From positions 1 to 23,960 of the forward strand of contig JAISUQ010000020.1 of assembly GCA_031272005.1 (NCBI GenBank): DNA of 23,960 bases, in the 5' to 3' direction. Shown piece after piece: positions 1 to 6,477 of this stretch. Under the pieces are notes generated by a model. It was not told where the DNA came from. It searched no databases and saw nothing but the letters and a program-made list of their open reading frames with translations. The stretch's first letter is position 1, and each line of letters starts with the position of its first letter. Source of the stretch: Coriobacteriales bacterium. GTDB lineage: Bacteria; Actinomycetota; Coriobacteriia; Coriobacteriales; UBA8131. Both the position numbers and the translations under genes were made by a program.

Positions 1-337
1 CTTTCTGCAGCTCTTTGAGTAACTGCGACAACTCATTGTCATAGAACTCGACGCTTTGTGCCCAGAAGTCGAATATCTTCGAAGCGAAGCTTTCCTGGGT
101 GGAAAACAGCGTATCGTCCGCGCCCTCAAAGCTGGAGTCAATGATTATGTACTCGCCTCTAAGCTCGCGGGCGATGGCGCTGAGCATCGTTGTCTTACCA
201 AACTGGCGTGGGCGATTGATGGTGAAGTAGTCACCGCGCTCAATCAGTTGCAACACCTGCTGAAGGCGCGAAGTGACATCCACCATGTAGTGCATGGTGG
301 GAATGCAAGGTCCAGTAGTGTTGAAGCGCTTTGTCAT
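1..337 (-). CDS. AAA-ATPase-like / PD-(D/E)XK family protein, N-terminal part (cut by window edge)
   Basis: Only the first 112 codons lie in the window; the frame stays open to the left edge. The protein begins MTKRFNTTGPCIPTMHYMVD and carries a P-loop in the form NRPRQFGKTT near residues 44-53, followed by a stretch that could lead to a Walker B strand (EYIIIDSSF). This N-terminus is typical of the AAA-ATPase-like proteins that usually end in a PD-(D/E)XK nuclease-like domain, which would lie outside the window. Their cellular role is not well established; many copies are common in gut anaerobes. The ATG start is supported by an extended -10 box ending six bases upstream with no ribosome binding site between, which suggests a leaderless mRNA. 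The gene is monocistronic as far as can be seen. Confidence 0.8.
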   Translation of the reverse strand, partial: MTKRFNTTGPCIPTMHYMVDVTSRLQQVLQLIERGDYFTINRPRQFGKTTMLSAIARELRGEYIIIDSSFEGADDTLFSTQESFASKIFDFWAQSVEFYDNELSQLLKELQK

Positions 338-343
338 GCGGAG

Positions 344-352
344 ATTATAACA
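344..352 (-). promoter_or_regulatory. Extended -10 promoter (TGTTATAAT), leaderless start
   Basis: On the minus strand TGTTATAAT is followed by CTCCGC and then the ATG of the AAA-ATPase-like gene. No convincing -35 box is present. The six-base gap puts transcription initiation at or next to the start codon, the usual geometry of leaderless genes in Actinobacteria. Confidence 0.6.
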
Positions 353-419
353 TTTGCCGGCAGCACCTGCGGGTTGTGGTTCCTTGTATACCGTTACTAA
401 GCGATATTGTCACAACTCC

Positions 420-504
420 TGCAAAACTCTCGTGCGTGCGGGCTCCTCCGCAAATCGCGCAAAGCGCGTAACCCAGTTCTTGCAAAACTCTCGTGCGTGC
501 GGGC
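420..504. repeat. Pair of 24-bp direct repeats
   Basis: The 24-bp stretch at 420-443 recurs identically at 481-504, 61 bp apart. It begins TGCAAAACTCTCG and ends TGCGTGCGGGC. The repeats lie between the end of the DUF5692 gene and the promoter of the ATPase gene. The function is unknown; they may be remnants of an intergenic repeat family. Confidence 0.7.
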
Positions 505-509
505 ACTTG

Positions 510-536
510 TAAGGGCGGGTATGAAACCCGCCCTTA
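510..536. terminator. Strong hairpin, possible terminator of the DUF5692 gene
   Basis: An 11-bp perfect stem (TAAGGGCGGGT paired with ACCCGCCCTTA) closes a five-base ATGAA loop, about 50 bp after the DUF5692 stop codon. No T-tract follows on either strand, so it is a weak candidate for intrinsic termination and may instead protect the 3' end. Confidence 0.45.
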
Positions 537-586
537 ACTGGCGACTCGCAGCCCGCTGGCGTGCGATTTTCTCTCCGAAGCAACAG

Positions 587-1579
587 TTAGGCGGCTTGCT
601 GCTCGGTTTCCTGGCGGGACATGGCTTTTTCGTAGTCGCGGGTGCCCACGAAGATCTCGTTGGTGTAGGGGTTGCGGCCCAGCTTCTTGGAGCGATAGAC
701 CACGTAGCCCAGTGCCGCGATGTTGGCTATCAGCGCCAGCGAGGCCACCGCCAGGTTGACGTTAGGGTTGTTCACGCTCTGGACGCTGAACTGGCTGTAG
801 TCCAGCAGCACGGGGAAGCATTGGGCGAACATGCACCACAGCGCCAGGGTGTTGGCGCGGTTTTGGATCCAGCCGCCCTTGTTCCAGAAGAAGGCCGCCC
901 CCGTGGGTGCCAGCAGCAGCGCCAGGCCGCAGTACCAGGAGTGTGTGGGCAGGCAGTTGTAGGTGTAGCAGAAGTTCCAGATGTCGTAGGAGATGATGAA
1001 GACCCAGGTCATATCGGGCCAGAGCATGTCCTGCTTCTTCTTGGAGACGTAAATGCCAAACCAGCCGGTCATCACCAGGATGTTGAGGATGCCGGCCACG
1101 CCGTTGAAGATGTTGTGCCAGCCGCCGTAGAGCAGAATACCTTCGCTGGAGATATAGGAGGTACCCCAGCCCTTGATGGCCGTCTCGAAGTCGCTGACCA
1201 CGGCGATGAGGATGTTCAAGGCCACAATCACAAAGGGGAAGCACTTGAACCACTGCGACTTGCCCAGCTTGCCCCATTTGTACTTCAGCGCCATGAAGCC
1301 GATGCAGCCGATGGTGGCGGCATAGAGCTTGGCGTAGTGGAACCAGCCGTTCATATATAGATTGGTGGGGTTGTTCAACGCCCACTCGGCACCCTGCGAG
1401 GCGCTGACGGTGATGGCGATGAAGTAGGCCGTGAGCCCCAGCGGCAGGATGATGAAGCAGAAGATGCCACCAGCCTTGCTGCGTCGGGCCAGCTCGTTGA
1501 CCAGGATGAGCCCGATGAACACGACCAGCCAGCCGGCCCATTGGTAAACCGCGTTCTCCCCATAGACTTGGAATAACAT
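587..1579 (-). CDS. DUF5692-type integral membrane protein
   Basis: 330 residues starting MLFQVYGENAVYQWAGW. The protein is strongly hydrophobic with roughly eight predicted membrane spans separated by short loops, and is rich in Trp, Tyr and Cys (for example WVFIISYDIWNFCYTYNC in the second half). It ends in a hydrophilic tail containing RNPYTNEIFVGTRDYEKAMS. I recognise it as the DUF5692 family, whose function is unknown. The ATG at 1579 was chosen because AAAGGAG lies eight bases upstream; the frame is open further upstream but encodes only low-complexity Ala/Thr. It is divergent from the exported reductase operon, shares the intergenic region with two copies of the putative MarR operator, and so may work with that system, for instance in substrate uptake or electron transfer (inference). 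Confidence 0.8.
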   Translation of the reverse strand: MLFQVYGENAVYQWAGWLVVFIGLILVNELARRSKAGGIFCFIILPLGLTAYFIAITVSASQGAEWALNNPTNLYMNGWFHYAKLYAATIGCIGFMALKYKWGKLGKSQWFKCFPFVIVALNILIAVVSDFETAIKGWGTSYISSEGILLYGGWHNIFNGVAGILNILVMTGWFGIYVSKKKQDMLWPDMTWVFIISYDIWNFCYTYNCLPTHSWYCGLALLLAPTGAAFFWNKGGWIQNRANTLALWCMFAQCFPVLLDYSQFSVQSVNNPNVNLAVASLALIANIAALGYVVYRSKKLGRNPYTNEIFVGTRDYEKAMSRQETEQQAA

Positions 1580-1602
1580 AATCGACGCTCCTTTACGTAG
1601 CA

Positions 1603-1705
1603 TGTGCGCTGCTGCTGTTGCCGTTGCTGCGGCTGCCGTTGCGGTGGCTGCTGCGGTTGCCGTTGCTGCGGCGGCTGTTGCGGCGGCGGCGGTGTTGCCT
1701 CTGCG
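1603..1705 (-). other. T-free low-complexity leader of the DUF5692 gene
   Basis: For 103 bases the plus strand contains no A, so an mRNA made toward the DUF5692 gene would contain no U here. The sequence is an irregular array of CAA, CAG, CGG and CCG triplets. It lies 23 bases upstream of the start codon, between a candidate promoter near 1746 and the ribosome binding site. The rest of the 353-bp gene-free stretch (1580-1932) holds the two operator-like sites and the promoter of the reductase operon. Confidence 0.6.
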
Positions 1706-1746
1706 ACGGCGTTGCAGTCGCGGCGCACGGAATGATTGCCTTGAGT

Positions 1747-1767
1747 ATACTTCAAAATTGCAACAAA
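1747..1767 (+). promoter_or_regulatory. Putative MarR operator, site 1
   Basis: The site reads ATACTTCA, then AAAT, then TGCAACAAA. It overlaps a TATACT box readable on either strand. It matches site 2 (1838-1858) and the site in the marR leader (6258-6278) at 15 positions invariant in all three. Confidence 0.55.
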
Positions 1768-1833
1768 ATAAAGACGCAAAGGAAATAAATTTGCGAAAAC
1801 AGGGCTTTCCGTATTCAACTTTGCCGGGCGAGG

Positions 1834-1842
1834 TGCTATACT
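1834..1842 (+). promoter_or_regulatory. Extended -10 promoter of the reductase operon (TGCTATACT)
   Basis: TGCTATACT lies about 90 bp upstream of the FMN-lipoprotein start. A weak -35 candidate (TTCAAC) sits 17 bp upstream. The putative operator site 2 starts inside this -10 box, an arrangement expected for repression. Confidence 0.55.
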
Positions 1843-1858
1843 TCACAAATACAACAAA
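1838..1858 (+). promoter_or_regulatory. Putative MarR operator, site 2
   Basis: The site reads ATACTTCA, then CAAA, then TACAACAAA. It overlaps the -10 box and start-point region of the reductase operon. Taking three extra flanking bases, sites 1 and 2 agree in 21 of 24 positions, in the same orientation and 91 bp apart. Confidence 0.6.
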
Positions 1859-1932
1859 ATTATAACGAGAATGAAAAAACCGCTAACCGGGCACACTGTC
1901 CGATGTATTGACCAGACAAGGAGGCACTGAAG

Positions 1933-2580
1933 ATGGCAAAGACCAAAGAAGTCCTGGTGGTCTGCGGTTCGTTAGCCGTGGTCGCCAGCCTGTGCGGCTG
2001 CGGGGCGGCCTTTGAGGGCTCAGGCTCCAAGGACGCCGCCTCGGCCGAGCAGTTGGCTCAACAGACGCCGGACCCCTGGGCCGCAGAGATTGTTGTCGAC
2101 CCGCTCAAGACCGCTGACGGCAATCTGCAGGATGGCGTCTACGTGGGCCAGGGCAAGGGCATGTGCGGGATGATTACCGTGACCCTGCTGGTTGAGGACA
2201 ACCACATCACTTGCGTCGCTGTCACTCAGGAGGGCGAGACCCAGGGGGTCGGCGGCTACGAGGCCATCCGCGACGGACGCTACGCGCAGATGATTGACGC
2301 CGCCCAGGGTGCCGACTTCGACACCATCAGCGGTGCCACGATTACCACAGCCGGCGTGCGGGCAGCCACCACAGAAGCCCTGCAGCTGGCCGAGGCGGGG
2401 GAGACGAACGCGGTGACGGAGACAGTCGCATCGGAGGAGACCGTCGCCGGGGAGACGAGCGCAGCGGGGGAGAAGAACACCGCCGCTTCCAGCCAGGCGG
2501 CCCCCACAACCTCCGGTGAGGCGAAGTCGAAAACCGCCAGCGATACGGCTGCATCCCCAGCCAGCGATGGAGAGGAGTAA
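1933..2580 (+). CDS. FMN-binding lipoprotein (covalent flavin electron carrier)
   Basis: 215 residues. A lipoprotein signal peptide ends in a lipobox read as L20-C21-G22-C23. An FMN-binding domain (PF04205 type) spans about residues 66-152, with SGATITT at 133-139, the motif in which a threonine is covalently linked to FMN by ApbE. The last 60 residues are Ala/Thr/Ser/Glu-rich low complexity. AAGGAGG sits eight bases before the ATG. Proteins of this family pass electrons to a partner FAD reductase outside the membrane; in some bacteria the two are fused, here they are separate adjacent genes. The stop codon is three bases before the start of the FAD reductase gene, so the pair is certainly cotranscribed. 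The electron donor and any ApbE are not in the window. Confidence 0.9.
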   Translation: MAKTKEVLVVCGSLAVVASLCGCGAAFEGSGSKDAASAEQLAQQTPDPWAAEIVVDPLKTADGNLQDGVYVGQGKGMCGMITVTLLVEDNHITCVAVTQEGETQGVGGYEAIRDGRYAQMIDAAQGADFDTISGATITTAGVRAATTEALQLAEAGETNAVTETVASEETVAGETSAAGEKNTAASSQAAPTTSGEAKSKTASDTAASPASDGEE

Positions 2581-2583
2581 GCC

Positions 2584-4485
2584 ATGTCCAGCAAGAGCAA
2601 TCAACAACCCAAACAGCCCCAGCAACTCCAGCACCCGCAGCACCCGCAGCAACCCCAGCAACCCCAGCACCTCTCCCGCCGCGGCTTCCTCGCCCAGGCT
2701 GCCGCCGTGGCCGGTGCGGCAACCGCCGCCGCCCTTCTCCCGCAACAACCTGCCCTGGCGGTGGAGGAGGGCTTCGCAGGTGATTGGGCAGCGGACGGCT
2801 CCGGCACGGTTGAGCTGCCAGACAGCAGACAGACCAACGCCACCGGCAACGATGGCACCTACCGCGAGCTCAACGGCGAGGTCTTCCCGGCCGACGACGC
2901 CACGCCTATCCTGCCGCGCCCGGTGCCCGAGAAGTGGGATGCCACCTGCGACATCATCGTGGTGGGCGCCGGCGGTGGCGGCTTGAATGCCGCTGCCCGG
3001 GCCGCCGAGCTGGGCGCTGAGGTAATCTGCGTCGAGGCCATGGCCATGCACGGCGGCAACGCCCAGAGCGCCGGAATGTGTGGCATTCTCGGCGGCCTGT
3101 CGATGCAGGAAAGCAAGCGCTTTGCCATGCCCAGTTACCCCTTCGACCCCAAGGCTCTGACCGCCTGGGCGATGGATGAGTACCACTACGCCGCCGACCC
3201 CAACCTCATCTATCTGATTGCCGAGCAGGGCGGCCCCAGCCTGGATTGGATGGCTTCCTGCGGCGTGGAATGGCGGTTAGGCGAGGTGCCGGTCTACGTG
3301 GCACCCAAGAACTCCACCCTTGACCATCACGTGCTGAAGATGAAGGATGCCACCGACGCCATGCATGATTACGGCGTGTCCAAAGGCGTGGACTTCCGCT
3401 TCCGCTGCCCGGCCGAGGCCTTGGTGCAGGATGGCAGCGGCCGCATCGTGGGGCTGGTGGTAAGGGAGGATTACCAAAACGAGATTTACATCCAAGCCCG
3501 CCAGGCGGTTATCCTCACCGCCGGTGGCTTCTGCAACAACAAGGCGCTGCTTCAGCGCTACATCCCCACCGCCGCCATGGGCTGCGCCTCCAGCTACCTG
3601 TTAGGTGGCGAGATGGGCGAGTGCTTCCGCATGGGCTTGGGCGTAGGCGCCGATGTCAGCGGCTTCAACAGCTCGGCATCCTTCGACGGCGGCGTGGATT
3701 GGGAGGCCGAGGGCGGCACCTGGGCGCACTTCCTCTACGACGGCATGACCCAGCTCTCCCGCCAGCCCTGGCTGACCATCGACCGCTGCGGCAACCGCCT
3801 GCGCTTCATGGACAGCCGGGTGGCCGAGGATGGCGCCAACGCCATCTATGCCCTGGGCGATCTGGCCACCATCCAGATGGCGACCCCGGGGCATCGCAGC
3901 TACATCATCTTCGACGCCGATTATGAGCAGCATCTGGCCGGCTTTGCCCAGGAGCATTGCCGCAAGCTGCTGACTCCCGACCTGGAGCAGATCGACAAGG
4001 TGCCCGAGCACTATCGCGACTGGCACCATGGCGTTCAGGATGCCCTGGATGCCGATGTCCTCAAGCGCCGTGACACGCTGGAGGAGCTGGAGCGCGATCT
4101 GGGCTTTGAGCCCGGCATCCTGGTAGCAGCCGTGGAGCATTGGAACGAGAACTGCGCCAAAGGTGAGGACGACTTCTACTACCCCCTGCCGCCGGAGTGG
4201 CTGCACGCCATCCAGAAGCCGCCCTTCTACGGCTGCCGTATCGGCGGCAACCTCTACGGCACCAAGGCCGGGCTGCTGATCAACACCCAGATGCAGGTGG
4301 TGGGTACCAACGGCAAGGTCATCCCCGGGTTGTATGCCGGTTGGCATACGGCCGGCGGCGCCTGTGGCGAGAACAGCTACATCGGCGACCCGATCCTCGG
4401 TTCGCTGATGGGTGACGTGGGTCTGGCCTTCTGCGGCGGTTATCTCTGCGGCGGCTTCGCGGTGCAAAACGAAAAGGTTGACTAG
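2584..4485 (+). CDS. Tat-exported FAD-binding reductase (fumarate reductase flavoprotein family)
   Basis: 633 residues. A twin-arginine signal (SRRGFL, residues 31-36) is followed by a hydrophobic stretch ending near ALA at 57-59. It is preceded by an unusual 30-residue Gln/Pro/His-rich n-region. The FAD-binding domain starts at about 122 (DIIVVGAGGGG, then EAMAMHGGNAQSAG) and closes with GLYAGWHTAGG near residue 575. The usual family ending of the G-NRLGGN type is replaced by CGENSYIGDPILGSL. Members reduce fumarate, urocanate, aryl acrylates and other acceptors in anaerobic respiration, and Coriobacteriia carry many diverged paralogues; the substrate here cannot be read from the sequence. 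GAGAGGAG precedes the ATG by six bases. It is the second gene of the operon with the FMN lipoprotein. Confidence 0.9.
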   Translation: MSSKSNQQPKQPQQLQHPQHPQQPQQPQHLSRRGFLAQAAAVAGAATAAALLPQQPALAVEEGFAGDWAADGSGTVELPDSRQTNATGNDGTYRELNGEVFPADDATPILPRPVPEKWDATCDIIVVGAGGGGLNAAARAAELGAEVICVEAMAMHGGNAQSAGMCGILGGLSMQESKRFAMPSYPFDPKALTAWAMDEYHYAADPNLIYLIAEQGGPSLDWMASCGVEWRLGEVPVYVAPKNSTLDHHVLKMKDATDAMHDYGVSKGVDFRFRCPAEALVQDGSGRIVGLVVREDYQNEIYIQARQAVILTAGGFCNNKALLQRYIPTAAMGCASSYLLGGEMGECFRMGLGVGADVSGFNSSASFDGGVDWEAEGGTWAHFLYDGMTQLSRQPWLTIDRCGNRLRFMDSRVAEDGANAIYALGDLATIQMATPGHRSYIIFDADYEQHLAGFAQEHCRKLLTPDLEQIDKVPEHYRDWHHGVQDALDADVLKRRDTLEELERDLGFEPGILVAAVEHWNENCAKGEDDFYYPLPPEWLHAIQKPPFYGCRIGGNLYGTKAGLLINTQMQVVGTNGKVIPGLYAGWHTAGGACGENSYIGDPILGSLMGDVGLAFCGGYLCGGFAVQNEKVD

Positions 4486-4534
4486 TGGTGACTGGCGGTG
4501 CTCCTGACGGAGCCCCTTATCCAAGGAGGTTAGC

Positions 4535-5269
4535 ATGTTAGCATGGTATAAGACAGCTTGGCGGCCTTACACGACGCTGTTAGGCACGGCTCTGGTCGTG
4601 GCCATCCTGGCTCGTATCGGGCTGGCAATCATGGATGTCAACGGCTATCTGGCCTACGACTACATCTCGTCGTCCGGCGTGCCGATACTCGACGTCATCT
4701 GCTCCATCCTCACCGGCTCGGCCTTCGCTGCCTTCATCCTGGCCTTTGGTTTGAGCCTGACTGTCTGCGCAGCCGGCGTCGCCCTCTACGGCTTCATCTA
4801 CGCTCAGCTGAGCAGCACCAAAGCCCGGCTGCGCAGCGCATTTGTCGGCGGTTGGCTGACGGCGCTGGTCGCCCTGATCTGCCTGTTGGTGGTGGCCAGC
4901 GGCATCCTCTCCGCCGTCCAGCTGCACTCGCTCAGCTCCAAGTTGCCCGGCCTGCCGATACTGTTGGTCGCCCTGGTGGTATTTGCCGCCTTCATCGGCA
5001 CCCTGCTGGCCGCAGCTTCACTGGTGCTCAGCTTCTGTCTTGAGCGGATAAAAGCGGGTGCCAACCCGGTTTGGCTGGTGCCGCTGTGCGCGGCGGTCTG
5101 CGGCCTGCCGGTATTGCTGTTGGCGGTAGGCACGTTTGCAGCCATCAATACGGCGGCGGTCAGCCTGCCAACCGTGGGCAGCTGGCTGGTGGGCGATTTA
5201 GCCCTCAACCTGATAATCATGATTGCCGCAGCGTTACTGCTGAGGCGAGCACAAACACGCACTGTCTGA
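4535..5269 (+). CDS. Six-span integral membrane protein of the reductase operon
   Basis: 244 residues with about six hydrophobic segments (roughly 13-34, 56-90, 105-128, 138-165, 175-200 and 212-236). No cofactor-binding motif, signal peptide or family signature is recognised. AAGGAGG stands five bases before the ATG. The gene follows the FAD reductase by 49 bp, a gap that includes a small hairpin (GCTCC / GGAGC), and ends 18 bp from the convergent regulator gene. Position suggests a membrane partner of the exported reductase, such as a transporter or quinol-linked electron entry point, but nothing in the sequence demonstrates this. Confidence 0.8.
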   Translation: MLAWYKTAWRPYTTLLGTALVVAILARIGLAIMDVNGYLAYDYISSSGVPILDVICSILTGSAFAAFILAFGLSLTVCAAGVALYGFIYAQLSSTKARLRSAFVGGWLTALVALICLLVVASGILSAVQLHSLSSKLPGLPILLVALVVFAAFIGTLLAAASLVLSFCLERIKAGANPVWLVPLCAAVCGLPVLLLAVGTFAAINTAAVSLPTVGSWLVGDLALNLIIMIAAALLLRRAQTRTV

Positions 5270-5287
5270 CGGTCAGCGTCTCCCTGG

Positions 5288-6235
5288 TCAGCCGTCCTTG
5301 GGCACCAGCAGGTCCAGGGCAGCCTGGCGTTGCGCCTGCTCGCGCTCCTGGAGCTGGGCAATCACCACATGACCAGCCTGGGCGATGGCGTTGCGCTGCT
5401 CAGGGGTGAGGTTCTTCCAAAGGTAGCTGTGAGCCAGCGAGTCGATGGTCTCGGCAATCAGCTTTTGTCGCCGGGCACCGGCTTCAGTGGCCGCCACAAA
5501 CAGCGCCTTCTTATCCCTGGGGCTGGTGAACCGGTTCACCCATTCCCGCTCCACCAGTTGATTGACCGCCCGGGAGATGGTAGGCGTAGGGATGCGCAGC
5601 TGGTTGGCCAGATCGCCGATGCGCAGCGGTGTGTCCACCTCGCAAAGCCGCTGCAGGGCGCGGTACTCATAGAACGAGACCTGCGCCAGTCGTCGCAGTA
5701 TCTGCTCGATGGTGCGGCGGATCAAGCTGATGGAGAGCAGCGCCCGCGAGGCCTGGAAGCGGTCATCTGTGCTCTCCGGCGGCAATGGGTCGATGTTGGC
5801 GCCGGCGGCAATCGAAGCCTCCAGGATGCTGCGGAAAAAATCGTCCTGAGTAGGGAAGATGGTGTAGAGCTGCTCGACGACGCTGCTATTGACCTGGGCG
5901 ATATGCTCCATCCCGGCCGGCGTGGCCAACACCGCCTTGATACGACCGTCGCCGTCGCTGCGCCGCACCCGCTGGGCATAGCCGCTGGCCTCCAGAGCGT
6001 CCACGGTGGCCGTGACTACGTTGGGTTTGAGGTCCAGCATCACCCCGATGTCGGTTTGGGTAAGGCCATGCTCGCCGGCAAAGTAGACCTTGACCAGCGC
6101 ATGGTATTGCATCACGTTAAGCCCGCTGACGCAGGCCAGCCCAGCCCGCAGCGCACCATAGGCCATCTCAAAGGCAATCAGATAAGTAGAGTCCAGGTTC
6201 AGGTCGCTGAGCTCAGCAGTCTTCTTTGCGTCCAC
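5288..6235 (-). CDS. Tandem (two-domain) MarR-family transcriptional regulator
   Basis: 315 residues, about twice the usual MarR length. The first winged helix covers about 55-112 (GLTQTDIGVMLDLKPNVVTA, wing RRSDGDGRIKAV). A second, clearly different one covers about 202-258 (PLRIGDLANQLRIPTPTISR, wing RFTSPRDKKALF). MarR proteins normally act as homodimers; this chain looks like a covalently linked pair with two non-identical DNA-reading heads. The start is a GTG with GAGGTG eight bases upstream. A copy of the asymmetric motif found twice in the promoter region of the reductase operon lies in this gene's leader, so it probably represses itself and the module, responding to a small ligand. 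The gene is convergent with that operon. Confidence 0.88.
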   Translation of the reverse strand: MDAKKTAELSDLNLDSTYLIAFEMAYGALRAGLACVSGLNVMQYHALVKVYFAGEHGLTQTDIGVMLDLKPNVVTATVDALEASGYAQRVRRSDGDGRIKAVLATPAGMEHIAQVNSSVVEQLYTIFPTQDDFFRSILEASIAAGANIDPLPPESTDDRFQASRALLSISLIRRTIEQILRRLAQVSFYEYRALQRLCEVDTPLRIGDLANQLRIPTPTISRAVNQLVEREWVNRFTSPRDKKALFVAATEAGARRQKLIAETIDSLAHSYLWKNLTPEQRNAIAQAGHVVIAQLQEREQAQRQAALDLLVPKDG

Positions 6236-6257
6236 GTCCGCGCCACCTCAAATCAAA

Positions 6258-6278
6258 TCCTTCACCCATGCAACAAAC
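6258..6278 (+). promoter_or_regulatory. Putative MarR operator, site 3 (marR leader)
   Basis: The site reads ATCCTTCA, then CCCA, then TGCAACAAA on the plus strand. It lies between the candidate marR promoter (6281-6289) and the GTG start, a position suited to autorepression. It shares 15 invariant positions with sites 1 and 2. Confidence 0.55.
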
Positions 6279-6280
6279 CA

Positions 6281-6289
6281 TGTTACCAG
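6281..6289 (-). promoter_or_regulatory. Candidate extended -10 promoter of the marR gene (TGGTAACAT)
   Basis: TGGTAACAT on the minus strand fits the TGnTAnnnT pattern seen upstream of most genes in this window. No clear -35 box is present. It lies about 45 bp upstream of the GTG start. Confidence 0.35.
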
Positions 6290-6319
6290 CTTTTGCCCAC
6301 TAACGGCCACTAAGCCCGC

Positions 6320-6450
6320 CGCTAAACGCGCGATGCGCGCGGTGCACGCGGTCCCATGCTGCTGCCACGATGCAACTGCCGCGATGCTGCAGCGATGCAA
6401 CTTCCCGCAATCTACCCGCAACTTCCGCAACTCCCACGATGCTGCGCTAA
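6320..6450. other. Low-complexity intergenic stretch
   Basis: Short words recur irregularly: CGATGCAACT twice, CGATGCTGC twice, and several GCAACT and CCGCAA units, with an almost palindromic CGCGCGATGCGCGCG near its start. No coding frame or RNA gene is recognised. It lies between the divergent marR and HipA-like genes. Confidence 0.4.
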
Positions 6451-6462
6451 GGCCGGTTTAGC

Positions 6463-6471
6463 TGCTATAAT
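6463..6471 (+). promoter_or_regulatory. Extended -10 promoter (TGCTATAAT), leaderless start
   Basis: TGCTATAAT is followed by GCCCTC and then the ATG of the HipA-like kinase, the same six-base gap as at the 1-337 gene. No Shine-Dalgarno sequence could fit. Confidence 0.6.
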
Positions 6472-6477
6472 GCCCTC

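Noticed and set aside
407..1360. Plus-strand 317-codon frame opposite the DUF5692 gene
   Set aside because: No family or start signal is visible. The minus strand gives a clean multi-span membrane protein with a strong ribosome binding site.
1580..1846. N-terminal extension of the DUF5692 protein through the low-complexity tract
   Set aside because: It is open in frame but encodes repetitive Ala/Thr, and the ATG at 1579 has AAAGGAG at ideal spacing.
2020..4536. Long minus-strand frames opposite the FMN lipoprotein and FAD reductase genes
   Set aside because: They lack recognisable motifs and start signals, while the plus strand has intact FMN, Tat and FAD motifs with good ribosome binding sites.
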